A DNA stretch of 6,476 bases, taken from JAJTYI01 sp964420145. GTDB lineage: Bacteria > Patescibacteriota > Dojkabacteria > B142 > OLB20. Positions 1 through 6,180 of this stretch are shown piece by piece. The notes under the pieces were generated by a model. That model had not been told where the DNA came from. It saw nothing but the letters and a program-made list of their open reading frames with translations, and did no database searches. The stretch lies in the NCBI GenBank assembly GCA_964420145.1, contig CAYQRB010000039.1:1-6476 (forward strand). Direction: 5' to 3'. The translations under genes were made by a program, and so were the position numbers. Position 1 is the first letter of the stretch, and each line of letters begins with the position of its first letter.

Positions 1-146
1 GATTGTTGTATAATGGAGTGATTGATTATATAGAGATATCGATACTCCCTGTTTTTAATATAGCGGATATCATGATAGTTGTTGGTGTTATACTTTTATT
101 TATATTTGAGATCCATAAATATGTCGAAGATAGTAAAGGTAGGTGA
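1..146 (+). CDS. lspA: Lipoprotein signal peptidase (signal peptidase II), C-terminal fragment
   Basis: Only the last 47 codons are present; the first complete codon is at position 3, the stop is TGA at 144-146, and the 5' part lies outside the window. LspA is an inner-membrane aspartyl protease that cleaves the signal peptide of prolipoproteins after lipidation. The fragment shows the family's C-terminal pattern: NGVIDYI (12-32), matching the usual G-x-V-x-D-F/Y block, then PVFNIADI (48-71). The Asp of FNIAD (66-68) corresponds to the second catalytic aspartate. The first catalytic aspartate, in the N-x-x-D-R motif, would lie just upstream and cannot be seen. A final hydrophobic helix (about 72-113) is followed by a short charged cytoplasmic tail, as in complete LspA proteins. 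The last 26 nt overlap the next gene in another frame. lspA followed by an RluD-family gene is a common order in Gram-positive-like bacteria. The identification rests on short but specific motifs. Confidence 0.85.
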   Translation, partial: LLYNGVIDYIEISILPVFNIADIMIVVGVILLFIFEIHKYVEDSKGR

Positions 147-1050
147 GAATGATTGGGGCAAACGATTGGACTTGTTTCTTAACTTTTCATTTAATGAATA
201 CACAAGGTCTATAATTAAAAAGCAGATAGAGATAGGGAATGTATTGGTTAATAATAATGTAGAATTTAAACCTAATTACAAGGTAAAGCCAGGTGATCTA
301 ATAGAGTGTAGATTTCAAATAGAAGATAGTTCCATTACTGCAATTATTCCGGAAAATATAGATTTAGATATAATTTATGAAGATCAACATTTAATAGTTA
401 TCAATAAACCTATCGGTATGGTTGTTCATCCTGCTACGGCGAATTGGAGTGGTACTTTACTGAATGCACTACATTATCGTTATAATATGCTTGACAATAC
501 AGGAGATAAAATTAGATCAGGGCTGATACATCGCCTAGACAAAGATACATCTGGTCTGGTGCTAGTTAGTAAGACAAATGAGGGTCTTTGGTATTATTCA
601 AGATTATTTAGTGAAAGAAAAATAAAAAAAACTTATCTTGCGGTAGTGAAAGGGAATTTCCTTCATAAAGTAGGTAATAATGAGGTAGAGATTGATAATT
701 ATATAGGTCGGAATGCCCGTGATCGTAAAAAGTTTACAAAGGTACCACCTAGTAAGGGTAAACAGGCTATTACCAAAATCATTTTTTTACAATCGTTGTT
801 TCTTGAGGGGAAAGAGTACTCTTTATTAAAAGTTATGCCAAAAACGGGACGCACTCATCAAATCCGCGTACATTTATCCGGAATAGGATTACCTATCTTA
901 GGAGATACTGTGTATGGCAAGGGTAATCATTATCAAAGACTTATGCTTCATGCGTGGAAACTCCGTTTGAATTTGTTGTCAGGAGAGAATAGAGGTTTTG
1001 AAGCTCCTCCTGATGAGATATTTTTTAATCTTAGTAATTGTGTTAGGTAG
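121..1050 (+). CDS. rluD: 23S rRNA pseudouridine synthase, RluA/RluD family
   Basis: The 309-residue protein has the length and layout of RluD/RluC-type synthases, which convert specific uridines of large-subunit rRNA to pseudouridine. An S4 RNA-binding domain spans about residues 12-62 and begins GKRLDLFL. The catalytic domain follows, with NKPIGMVVHP (95-104), the signature HRLDKDTSG (137-145) whose Asp140 is the expected nucleophile, KTGRTHQIRVHL (241-252), GDTVYG (261-266) and a closing EAPPDEIF motif. The ATG at 121 (MSKIVKV) was chosen because the S4 domain starts right after it; an upstream in-frame TTG at 79 would add 14 hydrophobic residues read from inside lspA, which is unlikely. 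The start overlaps lspA by 26 nt and has no convincing ribosome-binding site. RluA, RluC and RluD share all these motifs, so the exact target uridines are not settled by sequence; the S4 domain argues against RluA itself. An 8-A run at 624-631 does not break the frame. Confidence 0.93.
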   Translation: MSKIVKVGENDWGKRLDLFLNFSFNEYTRSIIKKQIEIGNVLVNNNVEFKPNYKVKPGDLIECRFQIEDSSITAIIPENIDLDIIYEDQHLIVINKPIGMVVHPATANWSGTLLNALHYRYNMLDNTGDKIRSGLIHRLDKDTSGLVLVSKTNEGLWYYSRLFSERKIKKTYLAVVKGNFLHKVGNNEVEIDNYIGRNARDRKKFTKVPPSKGKQAITKIIFLQSLFLEGKEYSLLKVMPKTGRTHQIRVHLSGIGLPILGDTVYGKGNHYQRLMLHAWKLRLNLLSGENRGFEAPPDEIFFNLSNCVR

Positions 1051-2308
1051 AAAAATAATTAGTATAAAGAATTCTTTCAAAAGAAGTCATAAAAAGAAGG
1101 AAAGAAGTACCACAAAGAAACGAGATTTTGTAGTTACTGGGGTATTGGTTGTAATTACTATAGCTTTTTTGAGCTTTAGTATACCTGTTTCTTTACTTTT
1201 ATATAATTTCGAGTTATCTTCCAACTACGGGGTAGAAAAAGGTGAAGCTTGGGATTATAGGAGTAAATTTAAAATATTGTTAGTAGGTGTAGATCAAAAA
1301 GATGGTAGTAATAGTTTCGTAGATGGCTTAGCTTTGTTGACAGTTTCTCCATCGAGTGGAGAGGTATCTATAGTAAATATAAATCCAGATATACTGGTTT
1401 ATGATAGTAAGGAGAATAAGCCTATAACCTTGAGGAGGGCATTGTTAGTTAGTGATAATATAGATATTTTGATAGGGTTATCAGAAGAATTATTGGCAAC
1501 GAAGATAGATAGATATTTTTTAATAAAAGAGGATTTTTTTCGAAAAACCAGTGAGTATACTAATAATATAGCAGTAACTCTACCTAAAAGGGTGGACGAT
1601 ACTGATGTAAATATTAAAAAGAAATGGGGTGAAGGAACCGTAAAACTTGATTCTGTTGATTTTTTCGAATTTATTCAGAGTGATAATAATGGTAGGGATG
1701 ATCAATTGTATAGACAGGTAGAATTATATCGAAACTATACTAAAAGTGTAAGTATCTACAAAATACTTTTTAGTATGGATGATTTTTTAGAAATTGTTAA
1801 CACTACGGTTGATACTAATTTGTCTAAGATGGAAATAATAGCCTTATTTAGATATCTTAAATCTGTTCCACCCGATACTTATCATACAGCTTATACAAAA
1901 GAGATTTATTTAAGTAACCTAGGGAAAGCAGGTGTGTACAATGTGTTTTCTGTAAATTATTCACTCCTTGATCAGGATATGGGTACAATATTGAGAGATA
2001 AAAATGTACAATTAGAACAAGCTATAGTTGAGGTACAAAATGCAAGTAATGTGGGAGGGTTAGCTTCTAAAAAATCGAGATGGATATCAAATATGGGAGC
2101 AGAAGTCGCTCATATTGCTAATGCTCCATATACCGAAGAAAAGACAAAGGTGTATATAAAAGACCCTAGTCGATATCCTAATACAATTAAACAACTAAAG
2201 AAAATCTTTTCTGAAAATACTGAGTTTATAGAAAGCGAGTATAAATATAGACATATAGGGGAGATAGTGATTGTGATTGGTAAAAAAAAATTAATTATTA
2301 AGAAGTAA
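1013..2308 (+). CDS. Membrane-anchored LytR-CpsA-Psr-like protein with LytR_C domain (degenerate LCP)
   Basis: Numbering is from the ATG at 1013 (431 aa). A basic cytoplasmic N-terminus (about 13-38, many Lys/Arg) precedes one membrane helix (about 39-65), leaving the rest outside the cell. Residues about 86-250 resemble an LCP domain, the fold that transfers glycopolymers from lipid carriers to the cell wall: KILLVGVDQKDG (87-98), FVDGLALL (102-109), then a strand ending NINPD (122-126). LCP enzymes usually have Arg-x-Asp and Pro-Arg-Asp here; this protein keeps the aspartates (104, 126) but lacks both arginines, so catalysis is doubtful. Residues about 336-422 match LytR_C: VEVQNASNVGGLA (339-351), ANAPYTE, TKVYIKD and a final GEIVIVIGKK. 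The start is uncertain: TTG 998, ATG 1013 or GTG 1040 are in frame, and the first residues from 1013 are read from inside rluD. GTG 1040 (422 aa, 11-nt overlap) is a good alternative. It could serve as an envelope scaffold or binding protein rather than a ligase. Confidence 0.75.
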   Translation: MRYFLILVIVLGRKIISIKNSFKRSHKKKERSTTKKRDFVVTGVLVVITIAFLSFSIPVSLLLYNFELSSNYGVEKGEAWDYRSKFKILLVGVDQKDGSNSFVDGLALLTVSPSSGEVSIVNINPDILVYDSKENKPITLRRALLVSDNIDILIGLSEELLATKIDRYFLIKEDFFRKTSEYTNNIAVTLPKRVDDTDVNIKKKWGEGTVKLDSVDFFEFIQSDNNGRDDQLYRQVELYRNYTKSVSIYKILFSMDDFLEIVNTTVDTNLSKMEIIALFRYLKSVPPDTYHTAYTKEIYLSNLGKAGVYNVFSVNYSLLDQDMGTILRDKNVQLEQAIVEVQNASNVGGLASKKSRWISNMGAEVAHIANAPYTEEKTKVYIKDPSRYPNTIKQLKKIFSENTEFIESEYKYRHIGEIVIVIGKKKLIIKK

Positions 2309-2311
2309 ATT

Positions 2312-3103
2312 ATGTCAGGTCATTCCAAGTGGGCTAAAATTAAACGGCAAAAAGGTGTTAATGATACCAAAAGGGGGAATCTTTTTACTAAGCTTGCTAA
2401 AAATATCACACTAGCTTCAAGAGAAGGTGGTGGCGACCAAACTATGAATTTTGCATTACGATTAGCTGTAGACAAGGCAAAAGTAGCTAATATGCCATCG
2501 GATAATATTCAAAGAGCAATTGATCGAGGTACCGGGAAAAATACTGAAGGAAATGCATTTCAAAGGATTAGTTATGAAGCACTCGGTCCTGCTGGTACGG
2601 TGGTAATAATTGATTGCCAAACGGATAATACGAACAGAACTGTGGCAGAGGTGCGAAATATTATAGAATCTAGTGGGGGTAAGTTTGCTACGGTAGGAAG
2701 TGTTTCGTGGCAGTTTAGTGAGAAAGGTTTGGTAGTCATTGGTTTAGCAAAATTACACACAAGTAAAGTTTTTGGTAAAGGGGTTGAGAGGGTAGAGATG
2801 AGCATAGAAGATGTAGAAACGGAGATCTTGGAACTAGAGGGAATAGAAGATATGAACGAAATAATATGGAATATAGAAGGTAGTGATATTCAGGCTATTG
2901 AACTAGTAACTCCTAAATCTGATTTTAGCCAAGTAGTGAAAGAACTAGAGAATCGGGATTTTGAGGTTTTGAATGCAGAGCTGGTTAAAGTAGCGAGTGA
3001 GAAAATACAAGTAGATAATACCTCACTTATAGAGAAGATTGAGAATTTTATATCACAATTAGAGGATCATGATGATGTTGATTCGGTATGGGTTAATTAT
3101 TAG
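2312..3103 (+). CDS. yebC: YebC/PmpR/TACO1-family protein (translation factor or DNA-binding regulator)
   Basis: The N-terminus is unmistakable: MSGHSKWAKIKRQKG, then RGNLFTKLAKNI (21-32), DKAKVANMPSDNIQRAI (54-70) and YEALGPAG (88-95), followed by DNTNRTVAEVRN and the GSVSWQF motif (129-135). These are the hallmarks of the YebC family. It was long annotated as a transcriptional regulator; family members are now tied to translation, with mitochondrial TACO1 and bacterial relatives relieving ribosome stalling at proline-rich stretches. At 263 aa it is slightly longer than the usual 240-250, with a diverged or expanded segment at about 143-185. It ends DDVDSVWVNY, close to the usual family ending. 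The ATG lies 3 nt after the previous stop, with only a weak AAGAAG purine stretch (2300-2305) before it. Placement directly before ruvC-ruvA-ruvB is a widespread bacterial gene order and supports the assignment. Which subfamily it belongs to cannot be decided by eye. Confidence 0.95.
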   Translation: MSGHSKWAKIKRQKGVNDTKRGNLFTKLAKNITLASREGGGDQTMNFALRLAVDKAKVANMPSDNIQRAIDRGTGKNTEGNAFQRISYEALGPAGTVVIIDCQTDNTNRTVAEVRNIIESSGGKFATVGSVSWQFSEKGLVVIGLAKLHTSKVFGKGVERVEMSIEDVETEILELEGIEDMNEIIWNIEGSDIQAIELVTPKSDFSQVVKELENRDFEVLNAELVKVASEKIQVDNTSLIEKIENFISQLEDHDDVDSVWVNY

Positions 3104-3120
3104 TTGTACACATAAAAATT

Positions 3121-3618
3121 ATGATGAAATTACAAACCAAAGAAAGAGTATTTTCTATTGACTGTGGTGTAGCAATTGTGGGGTGGGCTGTTCTGGATAA
3201 AGAATACAATAAATTAACTCATATAGCCAATGGTGCTATTGAAACTAAAAAGGGGTGTGATATGTCTTTGAGACTTAAACAGATATTCGAACAGTTAAAT
3301 GAGATTATAGTGGGGTATAGACCCAATACTATGGCCATAGAAGATATATTTTATTTTAAGAATCAAAAAACAGTGATTACGGTGAGTCAAGCTAGGGGAG
3401 TCGTTATGCTGGCAGGGTCTCTACATAATTTAGAGACATTTAATTATACTCCGCTACAAGTAAAATCGGCAGTAACTGGTTATGGACGAGCAGAAAAAGA
3501 TCAAGTAGCATTTATGGTAGGTAAAATACTTAAATTGGAAAATATCCCAAAACTCGATGATATTACAGATGCTATTGCAGTTGGGATATGTCATTTAAAT
3601 ACAAATCATGTACGCTAA
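3121..3618 (+). CDS. ruvC: Crossover junction endodeoxyribonuclease RuvC (Holliday junction resolvase)
   Basis: This 165-residue protein has the usual RuvC length and RNase H-like layout. RuvC is a dimeric, Mg-dependent nuclease that nicks Holliday junctions symmetrically after RuvAB branch migration. All four expected acidic active-site residues are visible: Asp14 (FSIDCG), Glu74 (MAIEDIF), and Asp147 and Asp150 (LDDITDAIAVGICH). The conserved VSQARGVV (88-95) and the DNA-contacting block VKSAVTGYGRAEKDQV (114-129) are also present. Phe77 after the catalytic Glu matches the aromatic residue that stacks on junction bases. The normally conserved Asp-Pro-Gly at the first aspartate is Asp-Cys-Gly here, a mild oddity. 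Two ATGs stand side by side (3121, 3124); either could be the start. A 17-nt gap follows yebC with no ribosome-binding site, and the 3' end overlaps ruvA by 11 nt, suggesting coupled expression. Confidence 0.95.
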   Translation: MMKLQTKERVFSIDCGVAIVGWAVLDKEYNKLTHIANGAIETKKGCDMSLRLKQIFEQLNEIIVGYRPNTMAIEDIFYFKNQKTVITVSQARGVVMLAGSLHNLETFNYTPLQVKSAVTGYGRAEKDQVAFMVGKILKLENIPKLDDITDAIAVGICHLNTNHVR

Positions 3619-4189
3619 ACTAAAAGGAGTAGTAGTAGACATATTCTCAGATTTTTTGATTATTGAGGTTTCAAATATTGGATACCGGGTAGAGACAATC
3701 AAAAGTGATTTCCTTGTAGGACAAGAAATTGAATTGTATATTTATACTCATGTGAGAGAAACTGAAATTAGACTTTTTGGAATGGATAACAGGAATCAAT
3801 ATATGTTATTTATAGATTTAATAAGTATTTCAGGGGTTGGTCCAAAGATGGCGTTAACAATACTTAGTCAGTTGAACTACGAATCTATATTATCTGCTAT
3901 TGAGTCTCAAAATACTGATCTATTAAAGGTTAAAGGAGTAGGGAAGAAAACAGCACAGCGAATAGTGATAGATATGTCGTCAAAGCTAGAAAAATATAAT
4001 TGGGTGAATGATCAACAAGGTGTTGTTTATAATGAAGAGTTTAATTTACAATCGAAAGAAGCTTTGCGAGATCTGGGTTTCAGTTATAATGAAATCTCCT
4101 CTATTATTAAAGAGTATACAAAACAGAAACAACCTCAAGAGTTAGAAATAATTATTAAATTTGCACTAAAATATATTAAAAAGAAATGA
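3608..4189 (+). CDS. ruvA: Holliday junction branch migration complex subunit RuvA
   Basis: The 193-residue product fits RuvA, whose tetramers grip the four-way junction and load RuvB rings. Domain I, an OB fold (about 1-62), opens MYAKLKGVVVDI and includes NIGYRVE and THVRETEIRLFGM (47-59). Domain II carries two helix-hairpin-helix motifs, SISGVGPKMALTILS (73-87) and KVKGVGKKTAQRIVIDM (107-123), which bind the DNA backbone. After a linker (about 128-146), domain III, SKEALRDLGFSYNEISSII (149-167), is the mobile part that contacts RuvB. In the acidic-pin loop most relatives have Arg-Glu-Asp; here it is Arg50-Glu51-Thr52, so one of the two pin acids is apparently replaced, though Glu53 is adjacent. 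The ATG lies inside ruvC with no Shine-Dalgarno sequence. The TGA stop overlaps the ruvB ATG (ATGA), typical of translational coupling. Confidence 0.95.
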   Translation: MYAKLKGVVVDIFSDFLIIEVSNIGYRVETIKSDFLVGQEIELYIYTHVRETEIRLFGMDNRNQYMLFIDLISISGVGPKMALTILSQLNYESILSAIESQNTDLLKVKGVGKKTAQRIVIDMSSKLEKYNWVNDQQGVVYNEEFNLQSKEALRDLGFSYNEISSIIKEYTKQKQPQELEIIIKFALKYIKKK

Positions 4190-5178
4190 CTGATAGAGTT
4201 GTTGATCCTGACAATACGAACGATGAGGAAACTATTGTTTTAGATAGGTCTCTACGGCCTAAAACTTTTAGAGATGTGATTGGTAGGGCTAGAGAGGTAA
4301 GTAACTTAAAAATCCTAATAGAAGCAGCTGGCAAAAGAGATGAACCAATAGACCATGTGTTATTACATGGGCCCCCAGGATTGGGAAAGACTTCTCTTGC
4401 CTATGTTATTGCTAATGAAGCAGGTGTTCCAATATATACAACATCTGGACCAGCGATTGAGAGAAAAGCTGATTTGGCTGCTATCTTAAGTAATCTTGAG
4501 GATAAGGCTATACTATTTATTGATGAAATACATAGACTTAACCGCTCTCTTGAAGAAATTCTTTACTCGGCTATGGAAGATAATTCAATAGATATTGTTA
4601 TAGGTAAAGGTCCTTCTGCTCGCACTTTAAAACTTGACTTAAATCGGTTCTCTCTAATTGGTGCTACTACAAGGGTTGGAATGTTGAGTTCTCCACTAAG
4701 AGACAGGTTTGGAGTTGATTTGCATTTGGATTATTATGAATACCCTGATCTTACGGAATTAGTTATGCAAAAGGCAAGGCTTTTAGAGATTGAGATTGAT
4801 AAGGAGTCGGCAGGAGAGATTGCGCTAAGATCTAGGAGGACTCCTCGTATAGCTCAAAGATTACTCAAAAGGGTTAGGGATTATGCACATAGTGATTCTA
4901 CTAATATAATTAATATTAACACTGTGAGGAAAACTCTTGAAATGCTCGGTATTGATAAAAATGGATTAGATAGTCTAGATAAGAAAATTTTAAAACTGAT
5001 GGTAGAAAATTATAAAGGAGGCCCTGTCGGTATTAATACAATTGCGGCATCTCTTTCTGAGGATCGTGATACTATAGAAAATGTTTACGAACCGTTTCTT
5101 CTCAAGGAGGGTTTTATAATGCGGACAGCAAGGGGTAGGGTAGTAACGGAAAAAGTTTATGATTTATCGTTAAGCTAA
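4186..5178 (+). CDS. ruvB: Holliday junction branch migration ATP-dependent DNA helicase RuvB
   Basis: This 330-residue protein has the normal RuvB length and all the parts of an AAA+ motor that pulls DNA through hexameric rings at RuvA-bound junctions. Visible are the LRPKTFRDVIG entry motif (23-33), Walker A GPPGLGKTS (62-70), Walker B ILFIDEIH (109-116), the presensor-1 hairpin DIVIGKGPSARTLKLDL (136-152), sensor 1 GATTR (159-163), the Arg-finger region SSPLRDRFG (168-176), sensor 2 TPRIAQRLLKRVRDYA (219-234) and the C-terminal winged helix with GGPVG (278-282), VYEPFLLKEGF (300-310) and RTARGRV. The residue before sensor 2, nearly always Gly in RSRGTPR, is Arg218 here; the consequence is unknown. 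The start is set by the ATGA overlap with ruvA, and a 13-residue acidic extension precedes the conserved core. The stop overlaps the next ATG by one base. Confidence 0.97.
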   Translation: MTDRVVDPDNTNDEETIVLDRSLRPKTFRDVIGRAREVSNLKILIEAAGKRDEPIDHVLLHGPPGLGKTSLAYVIANEAGVPIYTTSGPAIERKADLAAILSNLEDKAILFIDEIHRLNRSLEEILYSAMEDNSIDIVIGKGPSARTLKLDLNRFSLIGATTRVGMLSSPLRDRFGVDLHLDYYEYPDLTELVMQKARLLEIEIDKESAGEIALRSRRTPRIAQRLLKRVRDYAHSDSTNIININTVRKTLEMLGIDKNGLDSLDKKILKLMVENYKGGPVGINTIAASLSEDRDTIENVYEPFLLKEGFIMRTARGRVVTEKVYDLSLS

Positions 5179-6005
5179 TGTTAAATTTTAATACAAGAAC
5201 CAGGATTGTCATCGCGTCAATAATTCTGACAATATCTTTTATCTTACTGCAACAGATAGATTTTCAACAGGCTTTAAAACTAGAACTAAACTTCGATCCA
5301 GTAAGGCCGATAATACTTAGCATTATGACTTATTTGATGTGTTACTGGGTTTTACATTTCAAAGTTAGTGGAGAGAGATTTGTTACTATTCTTCTTTTCC
5401 CATCTATTACAGTTTTTGCATTAACCCTGCTTTCCGAAATTCTTATTGCAGGGGTGTTTTCCAGTTATGGGCAAGTGGGATTACTAGTAGTATCTGCAGT
5501 GATTTTTGGAATCTCGAACTATGTCACTTTGCTAACGATAAATGTTCTCAATGTTTCATATCTAAAGGAGATTCCGCTAGGACAAGCGGGTAGGGCATCA
5601 CAATTTGTTATTACTATGTTAATTGCCTATGTGAGTTTTTTTATACTTTTTAGTAATGAGGTGTTTTTTGTATTTAAAGAGTTATTTATACTATTTCTAA
5701 CTTTTCTACTAGTCTATATTTCTTTATGGTCTATTCAAATCTCTAAAAAACAACGCATAGTAGCCTCACTAGATATTGCTATTTTGGTGACTATGTTGGC
5801 GTTTATACTTAGTTTGTGGCCGATCAATTCTACCTATATTTCGTTGGTTCTAATACTGGTATTCTACTCTTGTTTGGGGATAGCACTTGAAATAAGAGAT
5901 ATTATTAATAGAGTGATATGGATAGAGTATGTATCTCTGCTTGTATTGATATTTATAACATTGTTTTTGTTGGCAGAGTGGGGGATTAATGGTCATCTTC
6001 TTTAA
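5178..6005 (+). CDS. Multi-pass membrane protein of unknown function, coupled to ruvB
   Basis: I do not recognise a named family. The 275-residue protein is very hydrophobic, with about nine likely membrane segments near residues 9-27, 43-61, 68-92, 98-125, 140-159, 163-185, 197-214, 218-236 and 248-267. The longest loops are short: residues 28-42 (polar, LELNFDPVRP) and a cytoplasmic-looking loop at 126-140 with KEIPLGQAGRAS, probably the most conserved part. A second basic loop lies at 188-194 (ISKKQR) and an acidic-basic one at 238-246 (EIRDIINR). It has no signal for lipidation, no transporter signature and no catalytic motif I can identify. The start is firm: TAATG joins it to ruvB by one base, with no separate ribosome-binding site, so its translation probably depends on ribosomes leaving ruvB. 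Similar orphans occur in CPR genomes as far as I recall, but the role is unknown; a link to ruv function is only suggested by position. Confidence 0.85.
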   Translation: MLNFNTRTRIVIASIILTISFILLQQIDFQQALKLELNFDPVRPIILSIMTYLMCYWVLHFKVSGERFVTILLFPSITVFALTLLSEILIAGVFSSYGQVGLLVVSAVIFGISNYVTLLTINVLNVSYLKEIPLGQAGRASQFVITMLIAYVSFFILFSNEVFFVFKELFILFLTFLLVYISLWSIQISKKQRIVASLDIAILVTMLAFILSLWPINSTYISLVLILVFYSCLGIALEIRDIINRVIWIEYVSLLVLIFITLFLLAEWGINGHLL

Positions 6006-6017
6006 GAAGGCAGATGA
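5993..6017 (+). terminator. Weak hairpin spanning the end of the membrane-protein gene
   Basis: TCATCT (5993-5998) pairs perfectly with AGATGA (6012-6017). An inner CTT/AAG pairing (6000-6002 with 6007-6009) closes a 4-base loop, with a T-G wobble and one bulged C between the two stems. It includes the stop codon of the membrane gene (6003-6005). No U-rich tract follows (TTAAAAACTAGG), so it is not a canonical intrinsic terminator. It may be an attenuator, an mRNA 3'-end stabiliser or chance. Confidence 0.25.
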
Positions 6018-6045
6018 TTAAAAACTAGGTGAGTTACGCTCTATT

Positions 6046-6162
6046 ATGAACAAGCTTTTCGGATTTAATAAAGATAGAAACAGAAATACAGAAGAGTCTA
6101 GTAGTAAATCTAGAAATAAATACATATATACTTGCTCTTTTTCTTTAAATATTGGAAAATAA
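6046..6162 (+). CDS. Possible small ORF, 38 codons, unknown
   Basis: An ATG at 6046 opens 38 codons ending TAA at 6160-6162. The product starts MNKLFGFNKDRNRN, continues with a serine-rich polar stretch (EESSSKSRNK) and ends in a short mixed tail containing one Cys (TCSFSLNIGK). An AGGTGA purine motif at 6027-6032 resembles a Shine-Dalgarno sequence, one of the few in the window, but it sits 13 nt before the ATG, farther than usual. No domain is visible. It fills most of the otherwise empty 194-nt spacer between the membrane protein and the recombinase. It could be a true microprotein, the decayed start of a longer gene, or a chance reading frame in non-coding spacer; I lean towards chance or decay. 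Confidence 0.25.
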   Translation: MNKLFGFNKDRNRNTEESSSKSRNKYIYTCSFSLNIGK

Positions 6163-6165
6163 GAG
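6135..6165 (+). terminator. Possible AT-rich hairpin before the recombinase gene
   Basis: CTCTT (6135-6139) can pair with AAGAG (6161-6165), and TTTC (6140-6143) with GAAA (6155-6158), leaving a two-base bulge and a loop of about ten bases. The downstream sequence (TAATAATTTATTG) is AT-rich but lacks a clean T tract. It overlaps the end of the doubtful small ORF. Placed just before a -10-like box, it could mark the end of the ruv transcript, but the stem is weak. Confidence 0.2.
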
Positions 6166-6180
6166 TAATAATTTATTGAG

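Noticed and set aside
9..14. TATAAT inside the lspA fragment
   Set aside because: It encodes Tyr-Asn in a conserved part of LspA and has no -35 partner visible in the window; coincidence in AT-rich coding DNA is more likely.
79..120. Upstream TTG start for the pseudouridine synthase
   Set aside because: It would add 14 hydrophobic residues read from the lspA transmembrane helix in another frame; the ATG at 121 puts the S4 domain at the normal distance.
2282..2290. Nine-A run near the end of the LCP-like gene as a programmed slippage site
   Set aside because: The frame reads through to a stop six codons later, directly before yebC, and the LytR_C domain is already complete; no extended product in another frame is evident. 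Other homopolymers (624-631, 1533-1540 region) likewise do not disturb their genes.
2572..2805. 77-codon open frame on the minus strand
   Set aside because: It lies wholly inside the well-conserved yebC coding region, and its product has no recognisable pattern; it is a shadow of yebC.
2280..3125. LexA/SOS box controlling the ruv genes
   Set aside because: The gaps before yebC (3 nt) and ruvC (17 nt) contain no CGAAC-N4-GTTCG or CTGT-N8-ACAG palindrome; SOS control, if any, would have to act outside this window.
144..4189. Alternative genetic code with TGA as glycine
   Set aside because: TGA ends lspA and ruvA at the expected protein lengths, no gene contains an in-frame TGA, and glycines are encoded by GGN.
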